A stretch of 64,000 bases of DNA from assembly GCA_010909165.1 (NCBI GenBank), contig MU008186.1:620001-684000 (forward strand), read 5' to 3'. The stretch is from Anthoceros angustus (lineage: Eukaryota > Streptophyta > Anthocerotopsida > Anthocerotales > Anthocerotaceae). Both the position numbers and the translations under genes were made by a program. Below, piece after piece: positions 33,317 to 43,865 of this stretch. Numbering within the stretch: the stretch's first letter is position 1; each line of letters begins with the position of its first letter. A model generated the notes under the pieces. That model saw nothing but the letters and a program-made list of their open reading frames with translations. It did not search any database and was not told the origin of the DNA.

Positions 33317-36300
33317 ATGGCTCCTGCTGGTGCTGCAATGCTTGTGGTGCTCTTGTGGAGTGTGTGTCTGGCTGGCGTGGTGCAGGGACAGGGACTTGGA
33401 CAGAAAAGTGCAGATTTGCAGGTGCAGGCATTGTTGCAGTTCAAGCTCGGGGTGACTCGGGACCCGCTGCAGGCCCTCAGGAGCTGGCAAGGAACCAATC
33501 CCTGCTCCTGGTTCGGGGTAGCTTGCGACACCCTCAATTACCAGGTGCTCAAGGTGAACCTCACCGGCCTGCAGCTGGGGGGCAGCCTGGACGATGCTAT
33601 CTGCGGGCTGCCCTTCCTCAGCTCGCTGGACTTGAGCAGCAACAATTTTTCGGGGAGCATTCCGGCGGGGCTGGGAAACTGCACTTCTCTGCAGACTCTG
33701 GTGCTGCAGTCCAACGAGCTTAGCGGGGGCATTCCCCCCACGCTGGGCCTGCTGGGCTCTCTGCAGCTTCTGTCCCTGTCTAACAACCGGTTGGCGGGAA
33801 GCATTCCTGGGGAGCTAGGTTTTCTGACGGACCATCTCTCCGTTCTGTATCTGGACGGGAACCTGCTCAATGGGAGCATTCCGGATTCGCTAAGTAATTG
33901 CAGTCGGTTGGCGGATCTCCGGTTGAGCAGGAATCGTCTCACCGGCTCTGTGCCGGACAGTTTTGGCACTCTCAATGTTTTGCAGTACTTGCGTCTGTCT
34001 GCCAATCTGCTATCCGGGAGCATTCCTCCGGCTCTCGGGAACTGCTCCCAGCTCTTGCTGCTGGACCTTGCTTCCAATCAGCTCACTGGTGGAGTGCCGG
34101 GGGACTTGGGAAGGCTGGCTTTCCTACAGAGGCTTTATCTGCAGAACAACAGGCTCACTGGGCCCTTTCCTGATTCCATCACCAACTCCTCGTTTCTCAT
34201 AGAAGTTGTAGCCTCGGGGAACATGCTGAGCGGGCCCATCCCGGTGGCCATTGGGAGACTGTTGCAGCTTCAGACCTTGGAGCTCGCTAGGAATAATCTG
34301 ACAGGAGGCATTCCTGTGTCTCTGCTGGGGTGCCTGCAGATGTCGGTTTTGGATTTGTCTTTCAATCCTCTTGGGGGGCAGATTCCGGTGGACATTGGTT
34401 CCAGGCTTAAGCAGTTGACGTATCTGGGTTTGGCTGCCTGTAATCTCACTGGAAGCTTCCCTTTATCTCTGTCAAATTGCTCCCAGTTACGAGTCCTGGA
34501 CCTGTCGTCCAACTCCTTTTCTCCAGGCCAGGTCTCGGACAGCTTTGCGCAAAATTTGGGGGATTTGCAGCTCGTGAACCTGGGCTTCAGTCAGCTGCAG
34601 GGAGGCGTGCCTTCGAGCTTCGGGACGTGCCTGAACCTGGAGGTTCTTGACCTGGGCCACAACTTGCTGACTGGGCCCATCCCTGTGCAACTCGGAGATG
34701 CTACTTTCTTGAAAAATTTGGTCCTGGCCAACAACTTCCTGGAGGGGCCCATACCTTCTACGCTCTCTCAGCTCGCCAATCTGCGGGAGCTCCATTTGCA
34801 GGGAAACATGCTGAATGGTACCATCCCAGATCTGTCCAGTTGTAGGCAGCTTAGCATCTTGGACTTGCAGTTCAATAGCCTCAGTGGATCTGTTCCGGCT
34901 TCCTTGGGTTTGGTGTCCGGTATGACAAGGTTGCATCTTGGGGGAAACAAGTTGTCTGGAGGCATCCCTGGAAGTCTAGGTAATCTCTCCCTCATACAGG
35001 ACCTCGATCTGTCTAACAACCTTCTTTCAGGAAGTATTCCGACCCAGGTTGCCGGCATGGGCACTCTGGCCTTGGGATTCAACCTGTCCCACAACTTGCT
35101 CTCCGGTCCCATTCCTCCACAACTGGGAACTCTCACTCTCGTCTCCACCATCGACCTCTCTTCCAATACCCTTACCGGAGGAATTCCTCCAGCTTTGAAT
35201 GGCTGCTCGTCTTTGCAATCTCTCACTCTCTCCAACAACCCAACACTAGGCGGGTTCCTCCCTTCATCTCTTGGAGTCCTCTATAAGCTCCAATCCCTTG
35301 CAGTATCTAACTGCTCGTTGAATGGGAGCATTCCCATGGAGTTGGGAACCTCAAGTTCACAACTTCAGAGTCTGGATCTGTCGTATAACAACCTTTCTGG
35401 ACCCATACCTGCCTCTCTTGCTGACCTCCGTTTCCTCTCCTATCTCAACCTGTCCTTCAACAGTTTGGAGGGTGAAATTCCCCAACTGCTACAAAATAAT
35501 CCTGGCATATCAAGTTCCTCCTTCTATAGAAACCCTGCTCTCTGCGGAGCTATTCTTGGAAGCCCCTGTGGACCAGGCTCGTCTGTGAGCTCTGGTGAAA
35601 CGTACAGTAAGAAAACCCGTAACCGTGGGCTGGCAGCGGGAATCGCGGTGTCTGTCTTCGTTCTGGTTGTTATTTTGGGTTTGCTTGTTTGGCGATTCTG
35701 TTGTCATGATGGAGGGAGTGAATCTACAGACCCGAATGGCCCAGACTGCCAGCGACTTTTGTTCAGGAGTCCCTTCAGACATGCAACTCCATTCAGGTAC
35801 ACTGAGGAAGAGCTGAAGATCGCGACTGAAGGCTTCAGCGAAAGCAACTTGCTTGGCAATGGTGGAGTCGGCACAGTGCACAAAGGAATACTCAAGAGCG
35901 GAAGAGCGGTGGCTGTGAAGAGAATGAAATTCGACGACAACAGCAAGAAACTGGAGAGGAACTTCAGGATGGAGGTAGAAAGACTCACCAACGTCCGGCA
36001 CCAGAACCTGGTGCGGGTTCTAGGATCATGCGCCAGTAGCCAGAACTGGAGGTACCTGGTGCTGGAATATGCAGACAAAGGGTCTCTGGAGAAAATGCTT
36101 TACCCCCTGGAAGGCTCGGTGCAAGGGTGTACTGTGGACTGGGACCTCAGGATCGACATCTTGATTGGAATAGCCCAGGCACTTGCTTTTCTACACAACG
36201 AGTGCTTCGAGCAGATTGTGTACGGCAACCTTAAGCCCTCCAACATTTTACTTGATGCTGACATGCAACCCCAACTTGTGGACTTCGGGATCACCAGGCT

Positions 36301-36944
36301 TTTGCATGGCTCCAACACCATCACAGCTGCCAACATCAAGACTTCTGCTGGCTATATTGCTCCAGGTTTGATTCCCCCATCCAGACGTCATGGACCAATC
36401 CAGGTCAAAGAGGGAAGGAAGAGCAGGCTAGTATTAACATCTTCAACTGGACTTTGTGTTCTTTGCAGAGTACTCACTGGGCTCTACCCCACTGTCACCA
36501 TCCGGGGATGTGTTCAGCTTTGGGATCATCATCCTGGAAATGCTGACACAAAGAAAACCGTCGAGTGACTTCTTCCGAGGCGACAACGAGAGTCTTCCTG
36601 CTTGGGTGCGATCCTCCTACCCCCACCAGATGTTGGAGATCCTGGCTCCTTTCCTTCTCGCAAACCTGGACACCATTGCAGGAACCAGAGAAGCTGCCCG
36701 CAAAGCTGTAAGCCTGGTAGCCCAAGTAGGCCTGCTATGCGCAAACGAGATGGTGGCCTCCCGGCCTACCATGTACAACGTGGTGGGCATGCTCCAACAC
36801 ATCAAAGCCGGAGTAGACAAGACTTTCGGGAGCTTCAGGTCCAGCAGATCATCAGGCTTCTACGACGCCTTGTCCAGAAACAACTCTGTATCATCCCAAG
36901 TCTCCTCTTCTGCAGATGAGGGCAAGGATCAACATCCACTGTAA
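33317..36944 (+). CDS. LRR receptor-like kinase with atypical (Asn) catalytic loop
   Basis: Two exons, 33,317-36,365 and 36,469-36,944, with a 103-bp GT-AG intron that joins perfectly at SAGYIAP|EYSLG; 1,174 residues. The ATG at 33,317 was chosen because it starts a signal peptide (AMLVVLLWSVCLAG); the frame upstream lacks an in-frame ATG. Order: signal peptide, N-terminal cap with CSWFGVAC, about 27 uninterrupted LRRs, a juxtamembrane Cys pair, TM at about 771-797, kinase about 826-1,115. The Gly loop (LGNGGVGTV), Lys868, an alpha-C Glu, DFG (Asp989) and the APE region are present, but the HRD motif reads Tyr-Gly-Asn (Asn971). The Asp that acts as catalytic base is thus missing, as in some plant LRR-III kinases with HGN. 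Likely a plasma-membrane receptor signalling as a weak or pseudokinase; the ligand is unknown. Confidence 0.96.
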
Positions 36945-37082
36945 GCTCAAATCACTCTCCCTCTGCCTCCATGCCTCCCCAACTCCCTATGCAACGTTTC
37001 TAACATTTGAAATCTGTCCTGCCTCTCCAGCACTGAGTCTATCGAGCCATAGCCGAATATTCATACTCTTATATCTATGTGG

Positions 37083-37147
37083 AAATCTCGAATTCCAGAG
37101 AAGACCTCGGTGGAAATCGAGATTTGAGGCCGCATTCGCCTATATAT
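37083..37147 (+). promoter_or_regulatory. Promoter of SAUR gene 1: spaced inverted repeat plus TATA box
   Basis: AAATCTCGA at 37,083-37,091 and its exact reverse complement TCGAGATTT at 37,117-37,125 are separated by 25 bases and followed after 15 bases by TATATATG (37,141). The start codon lies about 100 bp downstream. The same arrangement occurs before SAUR gene 2. Binding factor unknown. Confidence 0.65.
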
Positions 37148-37238
37148 GCGAGGTGCCCCAGCTTCTCAAACCCAGCCCCGCATGCGCTCAAACGCAATTT
37201 ACATACGAGAGACTCAGTCAGGCCAAGCTCCCGGCGCT

Positions 37239-37661
37239 ATGGGGCGGGTGTCGAGGGCGCTCCAGCGCTTTCGGTCCGGCTTTCGCCGCAGCCTCTCGTC
37301 CTTGAGCTTGTCTTCTCCGAATTCGGCACGGGACCTCTGCTTCTTCGTGGGAGCGGAAGACGACGAGCAGGAGGAGAGCGTTGGCGAGTTGCAAGATGTG
37401 CCAGTGGGCTGCCTGGCCGTGGACGTCCAGGGGACGCGGTTCGTGGTTCCTGTCAAGTTTTTGAACCACGTCCTGTTCAAGGTGCTGCTGGACAGCTCTC
37501 TAACTGAGTTCGGGTACCGCCAGCCTGGGGCGTTGAAGATACCCTGCCCGGTCGATCTCTTTGCGCAGTTCCTCATCCTCATGGAAAACAAACCCAAGCG
37601 AGAGCTTGTCAAAAGGATCCAACGTTGGCAATGGAGCCACAGTGGATATGCCCTTGAATGA
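37239..37661 (+). CDS. SAUR: SAUR-family auxin-responsive small protein, gene 1
   Basis: A single exon of 140 residues. The start at 37,239 was chosen because the earlier in-frame ATG (37,146) overlaps the TATA box, and because the partner gene starts at the same residue (MGRVSRAL). The SAUR core is clear: GCLAVDVQGTRFVVPVKFLNH, then LFKVLLDSS, FGYRQPGALKIPCPVDLF. Family knowledge: SAURs are short, intron-less, auxin-induced proteins that in flowering plants inhibit PP2C.D phosphatases and so activate plasma-membrane H+-ATPases and cell expansion. An Arg/Ser-rich N-terminus and a basic C-terminal tail flank the core. It forms a tandem pair with gene 2, 2.1 kb downstream. Confidence 0.92.
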   Translation: MGRVSRALQRFRSGFRRSLSSLSLSSPNSARDLCFFVGAEDDEQEESVGELQDVPVGCLAVDVQGTRFVVPVKFLNHVLFKVLLDSSLTEFGYRQPGALKIPCPVDLFAQFLILMENKPKRELVKRIQRWQWSHSGYALE

Positions 37662-39050
37662 TGACATGATGGTCATGTAATAGACCTATCTGTGAAGTGG
37701 CTGACTAGGAGCTTCCCACCCCAGATTGTTCAAGGGTGGTGATTAGCATGTGAGTAAGGTGGGTTGTGTATGATCCTAGAACTATATTCATTTGTTCTAA
37801 GCTATGGCTCTTAATGGTATGTGGAGAGACCTTTGTTTATAAGGATTTCCCACCTTTTGCTCAAGAAATTGGACAGCAGGAATAACGACATCACATAGGT
37901 ATCCAGCGAGCGTGTATGCTAAGTCGCGAAGTGACAATGACAGGTTATGCTTTCTGCTTGCGTGTGGAATTCCACCGGGCACAAACACAAGCAAACTCAA
38001 AAATTTCACCACCCACAAACGCAAGCAAACATGAGAATTCCACCACGGAAAAACACAAGCACGCTTCGAACTACGTGACCATATAGATGAAAATCGAATC
38101 CACCAAGAACCTGCTTTGACGAATACCACCCGAAGTGCCTAAAATCTGAACATGAAAAAGCAGGATAGAACCTTGAGGCTGAAACTCAGAGCTACTAAAA
38201 CCTTGAAATCCACCTAGAACGAACACCAGCAGCAGTTCCTAAAACCTGAACCTGAAAAAGCAGGCTCGAACCGTTGGGCTACAATCAGAGGTAGGCGTCA
38301 GCCCTTCCTTCACCACAAAGAAAACCTCAGAGGCGCTACGACTTTGAGACCAAATAATTTAAACCCTTGGGACAGGGTTTAACAATCAAGCTCTTCACCA
38401 AGTGTGGCATCCTTCTTGGTGAAATCTTCGAGACGATAGCTCGTCAGCCACCAGCTCCACGACCAGCTTCGCAATCATGACCTGGAGAATTCATACCCCC
38501 GCATTCCGCGTCTGGAGGAAAAGTTGTTCTCGCAAGGTGGAAGCCGCGCTCGTCGTTCAACACAAAAACAGCAATTTTGTTCACTCCGCTGGTCAGGCAG
38601 AGTGTGACGATGTGCCCAGCAGTGTTGGTTGTTTGGTAGCTTGGGGGATACAATGACCACGATTTATTGATCGATCCACCGTCTGCAATCTGGATTGATG
38701 TTGAACCGCAGTTGTGCTGCCACCCTGTCATGACGAAGCTACTGCAACTGAGGCTGCCTCTCGTGGTTTGTAGACATAGGCGAGAAGGCAATCAGTTTAT
38801 GTCGACACTTCAAGGCCTCAGCCAGGCACCACGCCAGATGCTTTATTTCAAATCTCATGCATGCGAGCTTGATCTGGGAAGTATTAAAGACCCATCTCAC
38901 TAAAGTGACAGACGCACGACCCGTCGCGCTGCTCTGGGCAGCTGGGTGTTGCAACGAGACTCATCGTAATCCCCTGCAATGGCAGAAAACTGTCCCTGCC
39001 GGACAGTTTTAACATTAACATCCGCAACTGGACTTGTTCTCTCCTGCTCT
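37662..39050. other. Spacer between the SAUR genes
   Basis: A direct repeat of about 45 bases containing CTGAAC.TGAAAAAGCAGG occurs at about 38,145 and 38,245. The minus strand is open from 38,791 to 38,444 (115 codons from a non-ATG start) without a recognisable family. No other gene was seen. Confidence 0.4.
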
Positions 39051-39203
39051 CCTCTCCAGGGGTGAGTCTCTCGAGCCTGCACAAAATATTGACTCTCGCG
39101 CTATCGAACTCAGTCTAGGACGCCCCGCGCGCCCTTAGGTGAGCACGAGAAGGAACCCCTAGGCAAAGCCGTAGGCAAATAGTCCTACTCTTACATCCAT
39201 GTG

Positions 39204-39268
39204 AAATCTCGAATTCCAGAAAAGATCTCTGCAGATCGAGATTTGAGGCCTGGATCCGCCTATATATG
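39204..39268 (+). promoter_or_regulatory. Promoter of SAUR gene 2: spaced inverted repeat plus TATA box
   Basis: AAATCTCGA at 39,204-39,212 and TCGAGATTT at 39,236-39,244 are separated by 23 bases; TATATATG follows at 39,261, 16 bases on. The start codon is 86 bp further. Conservation with gene 1 covers the repeat, the TATA box and the leader. Confidence 0.65.
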
Positions 39269-39353
39269 CCAGGCGCCCCAGCTTCTCAAACCCTCTCCGC
39301 ATGAGCTGACACGCCAAGTACAGGCGAGCGACTCAGGCCAATCTCCCGGCGCC

Positions 39354-39779
39354 ATGGGGCGAGTGTCGAGGGCGCTTCTGCGCTTTGGGTCCGGCTTTCG
39401 ACGCAGCCTCTCGTCCTTGAGCTTATCTTCTCCGAGTTCGGCACGGGCCCTCTGCTTCTTCGTGGGCGCGGAAGAAGACGAGCAGGAGGAGAGCGTTGGC
39501 GAGTTGCAAGATGTGCCAGCGGGCTGCCTGGCCGTGGACGTCCAGGGGACGCGGTTCGTGGTTCCTGTCAAGTTTTTGGACCACGTCCTGTTCAAGGTGC
39601 TGCTGGACAGCTCGCGAATGAAGTTCGGGTACCGTCAGCCTGGGGCGTTGAAGATACCCTGCCCGGTCGATCTCTTCGCGCAGTTCATCCTCATGGAAAA
39701 CAAGCACAAGCCCAAGCAAAAGCTTGTAAAAAAACTGGATCGTTGGCAGTCCAATCACGGTCGTAGTGCCCTTGAATGA
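39354..39779 (+). CDS. SAUR: SAUR-family auxin-responsive small protein, gene 2
   Basis: A single exon of 141 residues, a close paralogue of gene 1 (same MGRVSRAL start, same core GCLAVDVQGTRFVVPVKFL). Changes cluster after LLDSS (RMKFGYRQ versus LTEFGYRQ) and in the Lys-rich tail. The ATG sits in GCGCCATGG, a good plant initiation context. Function as for gene 1. The duplication includes at least the proximal promoter from about 37,030/39,050 onward; upstream flanks differ, so the two may have diverged in distal control. Confidence 0.92.
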   Translation: MGRVSRALLRFGSGFRRSLSSLSLSSPSSARALCFFVGAEEDEQEESVGELQDVPAGCLAVDVQGTRFVVPVKFLDHVLFKVLLDSSRMKFGYRQPGALKIPCPVDLFAQFILMENKHKPKQKLVKKLDRWQSNHGRSALE

Positions 39780-40613
39780 CATCATGCTCATGTCATAGAC
39801 CTATCTGTTTCCACGGTGGGCAGATGCAGCTATGTACTAAGTATCCTCCGACGCATTGTGGATCTTCCTATTAGATTTTCTGTAGGACAGTATTGGGAAG
39901 ATTTTGAGGATCTCAGTCAGACAGGTATTATGTGATGTACCTAAGTTTTTGTTATAAAAAGTTTTTTTTGATGTCAAGTTTTTATCCTTGTGATATATAA
40001 TTGTATTGTTTTTGGATCTAGTATTATTATAATACTCACAACAAAAGATCACCTCAACTTATACTAACATCCCTCAATACACGTTCGACTAACTGCTAGG
40101 TCTACCATTCTGATTATCATAATAGCTTTTTCCTTTCAACCATTTATGTATGTAAACTTTTCATTTGTGTAGTTTGATATCAGACTCTGGTTATCACGAT
40201 TCGTAACCCCGTATCCTCCTATTGCCTTCCCATCCTTCAATAATCGTTGCCATTCACTCGACACCATCTCAACAAAGGAAAGACAAAACTCCCGGTTCCC
40301 TTAAATGTTGAACAATATGGTCTCATAAGGAATCTGAACCAACTAACGGTCAGCTAATGCAAAGGAGAATCAGACGAAGACGATCGAGGACAGGAAAAAG
40401 TGATATCGCAAGGACAGAGCACAGGAGAACCTAATATTGCAAGCTCAGAGCACAAACAGACTACTCCAGTATGCTTGTCACGCTCACGACCTGAACCAAT
40501 ATCCAGCACTTACAACCGGAGGCTGACTCCGGTGCCAACAAAATATGAGCTGCACTGAGTAATAAGTGAGAACAGCATAACCGTGTGAGAGACAATGACT
40601 TTTTTCAAAGTGG
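39780..40613. other. Spacer between SAUR gene 2 and HVA22-like gene
   Basis: AT-rich, with no gene recognised. It contains the 3' flanks of two convergent genes. Confidence 0.5.
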
Positions 40614-42119
40614 TCACCTTGAAACATCTCGTGGAACCTCAACCCACCCAGGGTCTTCTGACTCTTCTGACTGCGCAGCCGAGGCTGCTCCCGCTGGTCC
40701 TGCTGAAGCTTCTCCTGAACCGTCTCCTCGTCCACGCGAGGCTTTAGGTCCAGGGGACGCTTCGGGCTGTCTAACAACCTGAATTGCTTCTTCTGTGGCG
40801 CGATAAACTGTTCAAATGCAGCATCAACATATTACAACAATCAGAACCCGCACCCCCTCCTGCTGCACAGGCCCACATAGGAGCAAACTGGTAAATGCTC
40901 ACCTGCAACAGCAATTTTTCGAACTGTTCGCTTGACCGCCTGAATTTCAGGTTGGTGACGCACGATCAACTTGTTCTGGACAGACAAAAGTACCGGTTCA
41001 ATCAAGTTGGAGGCCCACCTGTGAGGTGCGAGCAATCCAGTCAAAAACTTGCTGAGTGGGACTAACTACCACATCAGAGCGAGTGCCGTCAAGTAGTCTG
41101 TCGAGCCTGGTCTGATGCTTGAGAAAAATTGGACGTAATACCCGGATGTAGAATGTCCTTGCTCCCTGTTTAGGCAAACGAGGATTACAAGCGGGGGTCA
41201 AAACTTTCCCAAACAGAAGAAACTTCAATTAAGTTTTTGAGAACTTAAAACACAACTCACATAGTTGTTCGGAAGCTGCAGCCACACAAGAATTGCAAAC
41301 TTGGCATGATAATACAAGGGAAACCTACACAAAGTTCACACACCGCTCAGAAAACCTAGAAAGCAAAATAGGGCAAGGCATTCGACGAGGGACGGGAAGT
41401 ACCAAGATAGGAGCGTGTCAGAGAAGATTTCAGCAATGCTGAAACATCCAAAAGCTGCACAATCAACAGAGGACATCCACAGGATCAGCTCAGCTTCTGA
41501 GCTGATCTTCATGATTCTACAAACCCCAAAACCACCCACTCCAGTCACGCGAGCTGTTAAACTCTTCCTCCCTTGCTCCTCTCTCTAACCAGAACACGGA
41601 ATAGATATGAAAGACGAATACCAGCCCAATACACCAGCCATTGCTCCTGCTCCTTCGAATCTTTGCGTTCTATAGCCCTAAAAGTCGAATACACAGGAAC
41701 CCCAACGCCAACCACGGTGCTGCAACAGAAACAAGAGCACGGTCAAGACCCTGCATCGAGGCTATTCACACAATGGCAGCTGTCAACCAGTTGACCAAAG
41801 CAAGGACTACGTTTGTTCAGCAAACAATCAAAAGCCCGATTTGGCCACACAACAGGCGAGCTTAAAACAGCTTACACACCAAGCGGTCCTGAACACAATA
41901 GTTGAGGCTGGAGGCGACAGCAGGAGCCGTAGTCCGATCTGCACAGATTCAGAAAACCTCAACCCGTGCCACCGAGCAGCTAGCGTGCTTGAGGGACATA
42001 CCATCGCTCCAAATCTCCGCGAAATCCCAAACCTCTGCCTTCTCTGACCAATTCAGCCCGGCTTGGTTGCCCACACAAACACTCACCTCAGAAGCAAGTG
42101 CCGTCCCAAGTAACGCCAT
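40614..42119 (-). CDS. HVA22: HVA22-like (TB2/DP1/REEP family) membrane protein
   Basis: An eight-exon gene that reads without a break: 42,119-42,087, 41,938-41,880, 41,719-41,622, 41,454-41,403, 41,324-41,261, 41,165-41,070, 40,975-40,903 and 40,807-40,614; 222 residues, all GT-AG. The exon 6 donor could also be three bases further (41,067). The order matches plant HVA22-like proteins of the i/j/k type: MALLGTALASE, GLRLLLSP, VGVPVYSTFRAIE, QWLVYWAAFGCFSIAEIFSD, LLSWFPLYYHAKF, LVWLQLP, FYIRVLRPIFLKHQ, then RHQPEIQAVKR. Family knowledge: hairpin membrane proteins that shape the ER and are often stress- or ABA-linked. The C-terminal tail is Gly/Ala/Ser/Glu-rich and ends near DPGWVEVP. The 5' end borders a hairpin-repeat array. 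Confidence 0.95.
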
Positions 42120-42286
42120 GATCTTGCTCACCAAATGAAACCTTTGTCACCACCCCGGTCCCGACCAGGCTTGTAGAAATTCAGCACACATATCCTCCCG
42201 TGCAACGCTTCCAGGCACACACTTCGCACCCCACTTGGGCGCACCAGACTTCCCCAACTGCCAGATTTGGAGCGCATGCAAGCCTG

Positions 42287-43865
42287 GATCGGGGGAGGAG
42301 AGATTTCTTTAGGAGGGTGTGCTTCCTCACCTCTCACCCAGAGAGGAGCAAATAAGGAAGCTGTGCTTTCTTTCTTGAAATTATCACATTTTAAATTTCT
42401 AACCTAAGGAAGTAGCTTCTTGAGCAGCCTGCCAAGCGTTTGGCCTCGTTAGGTGAAAATTTAAATTGTGATAATTTCAAAGAAAACCCTAGATCGGGGG
42501 AGGAGAGATCTTTTTAGGAGGGTGTGCTTCCTCACCCCTCACCCGAGAGGAGCAAATAAAGAAGCTGTGCTTTCCTTCTTGAAATTATAACATCTTAAAT
42601 TTCTAACCTAATGAAGTAGCTTCTGAGCAGCTGCCTCGTAGGTGAAAATTTAAGTTGTGATCATTTCAAAGAAAAGCCTGGATCGGGGAGGAGAGATCTC
42701 TTTAGGAGGGTGTGCTTCCTCACCTCTCACCCAGAGAGCAAAATAAGGAAGTTGCTTTTTTCTTGAAATTATCACATTTAAATTTCTAACCTAAGGAAGT
42801 AGCTTCTGAGCAGCCTGCCAAGCGTTTGGCCTCGTTAGGTGAAAATTTAAATTGTGATAATTTCAAAGAAAACCTAGATCGGGGAGGAGATCTTTAGAGG
42901 GTGTGCTTCCTCACCCCTCACCCGAGAGGAGCAAATAAAGAAGCTGTGCTTTCCTTCTTGAAATTATAACATCTTAAATTTCTAACCTAATGAAGTAGCT
43001 TCTTGAGCAGCCTGCCAAGCGTTCGGCCTCGTTAGGTGAAAATTTAAGTTGTGATCATTTCAAAGAAAAGCCTGGATCGGGGGAGGAGAGATCTCTTTAG
43101 GAGGGTGTGCTTCCTCACCCCTCGGCCTCGTTAGGTGAAAATTTAAGTTGTGATAATTTCAAAGAAAACCCTAGATCGGGGGAGGAGAGATCTCTTTAGG
43201 AGGGTATGCTTCCTCACCCCTCACCCGAGAGGAGCAAGTAAGGAAGCTGTGCTTTCCTTCTTGAAATTATCACATCTTAAATTTCTAACCTAATGAAGTA
43301 GCTGCTTGAGCAGCCTGCCAAGCGTTTGGCCTCGTTAGGTGAAAATTTAAGTTGTGATCATTTCAAAGAAAAGCCTGGATCGGGGGAGGAGAGATCTGTT
43401 TAGGAGGGTGTGCTTCCTCACCCCTCGGCCTCGTTAGGTGAAAATTTAAGTTGTGATAATTTCAAAGAAAACCCTAGATCGGGGGAGGAGAGATCTCTTT
43501 AGGAGGGTATGCTTCCTCACCCCTCACCCGAGAGGAGCAAGTAAGGAAGCTGTGCTTTCCTTCTTGAAATTATCACATCTTAAATTTCTAACCTAATGAA
43601 GTAGCCGCTGACCTGCCGCTTGGCCTCGTTAGGTGAAAATTTAAGTTGTGATCATTTCAAAGAAAAGCCTGGATCGGGGGAGGAGAGATCTGTTTAGGAG
43701 GGTGTTCTTCCTCACCCCTCACCCGAGAGGAGCAAATAAGGAAGTTGTCAAATAACGAAGCTGTTTTTTTCTTTCTTGAAATTATCACCATCTCAAATTT
43801 CCAACCTAATGAAGTAGCTGCTTGAGCAGCCTGCCAAGTGTTTGGCATCGTTAGTTAAAATTTAA
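42287..43865. repeat. Tandem array of foldback units upstream of HVA22
   Basis: Nine unit starts (GATCGGGG(G)AGGAGA) at about 42,287, 42,492, 42,681, 42,877, 43,075, 43,173, 43,378, 43,477 and 43,672. Spacing is about 190-205 bp with two short units of about 98 bp. Units alternate between a CCTGGATCGG and a CCTAGATCGG form, so the true period may be a dimer. Full units contain an inverted repeat: in unit 1, 42,372-42,407 pairs with 42,447-42,480 around a loop of about 39 bases. Confidence 0.9.

Noticed and set aside
33538-36100. Long antisense and other-frame readings across the receptor kinase
   Set aside because: They follow from the regular LRR codon pattern and GC content; the plus-strand gene explains the region.
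37146-37238. Earlier ATG for SAUR gene 1
   Set aside because: It overlaps the TATA box and the extension is not shared with gene 2, whose extension has no ATG.
42287-43865. CRISPR-like array
   Set aside because: Repeats of about 200 bp with internal inverted repeats in a plant nuclear context; there are no unique spacers.
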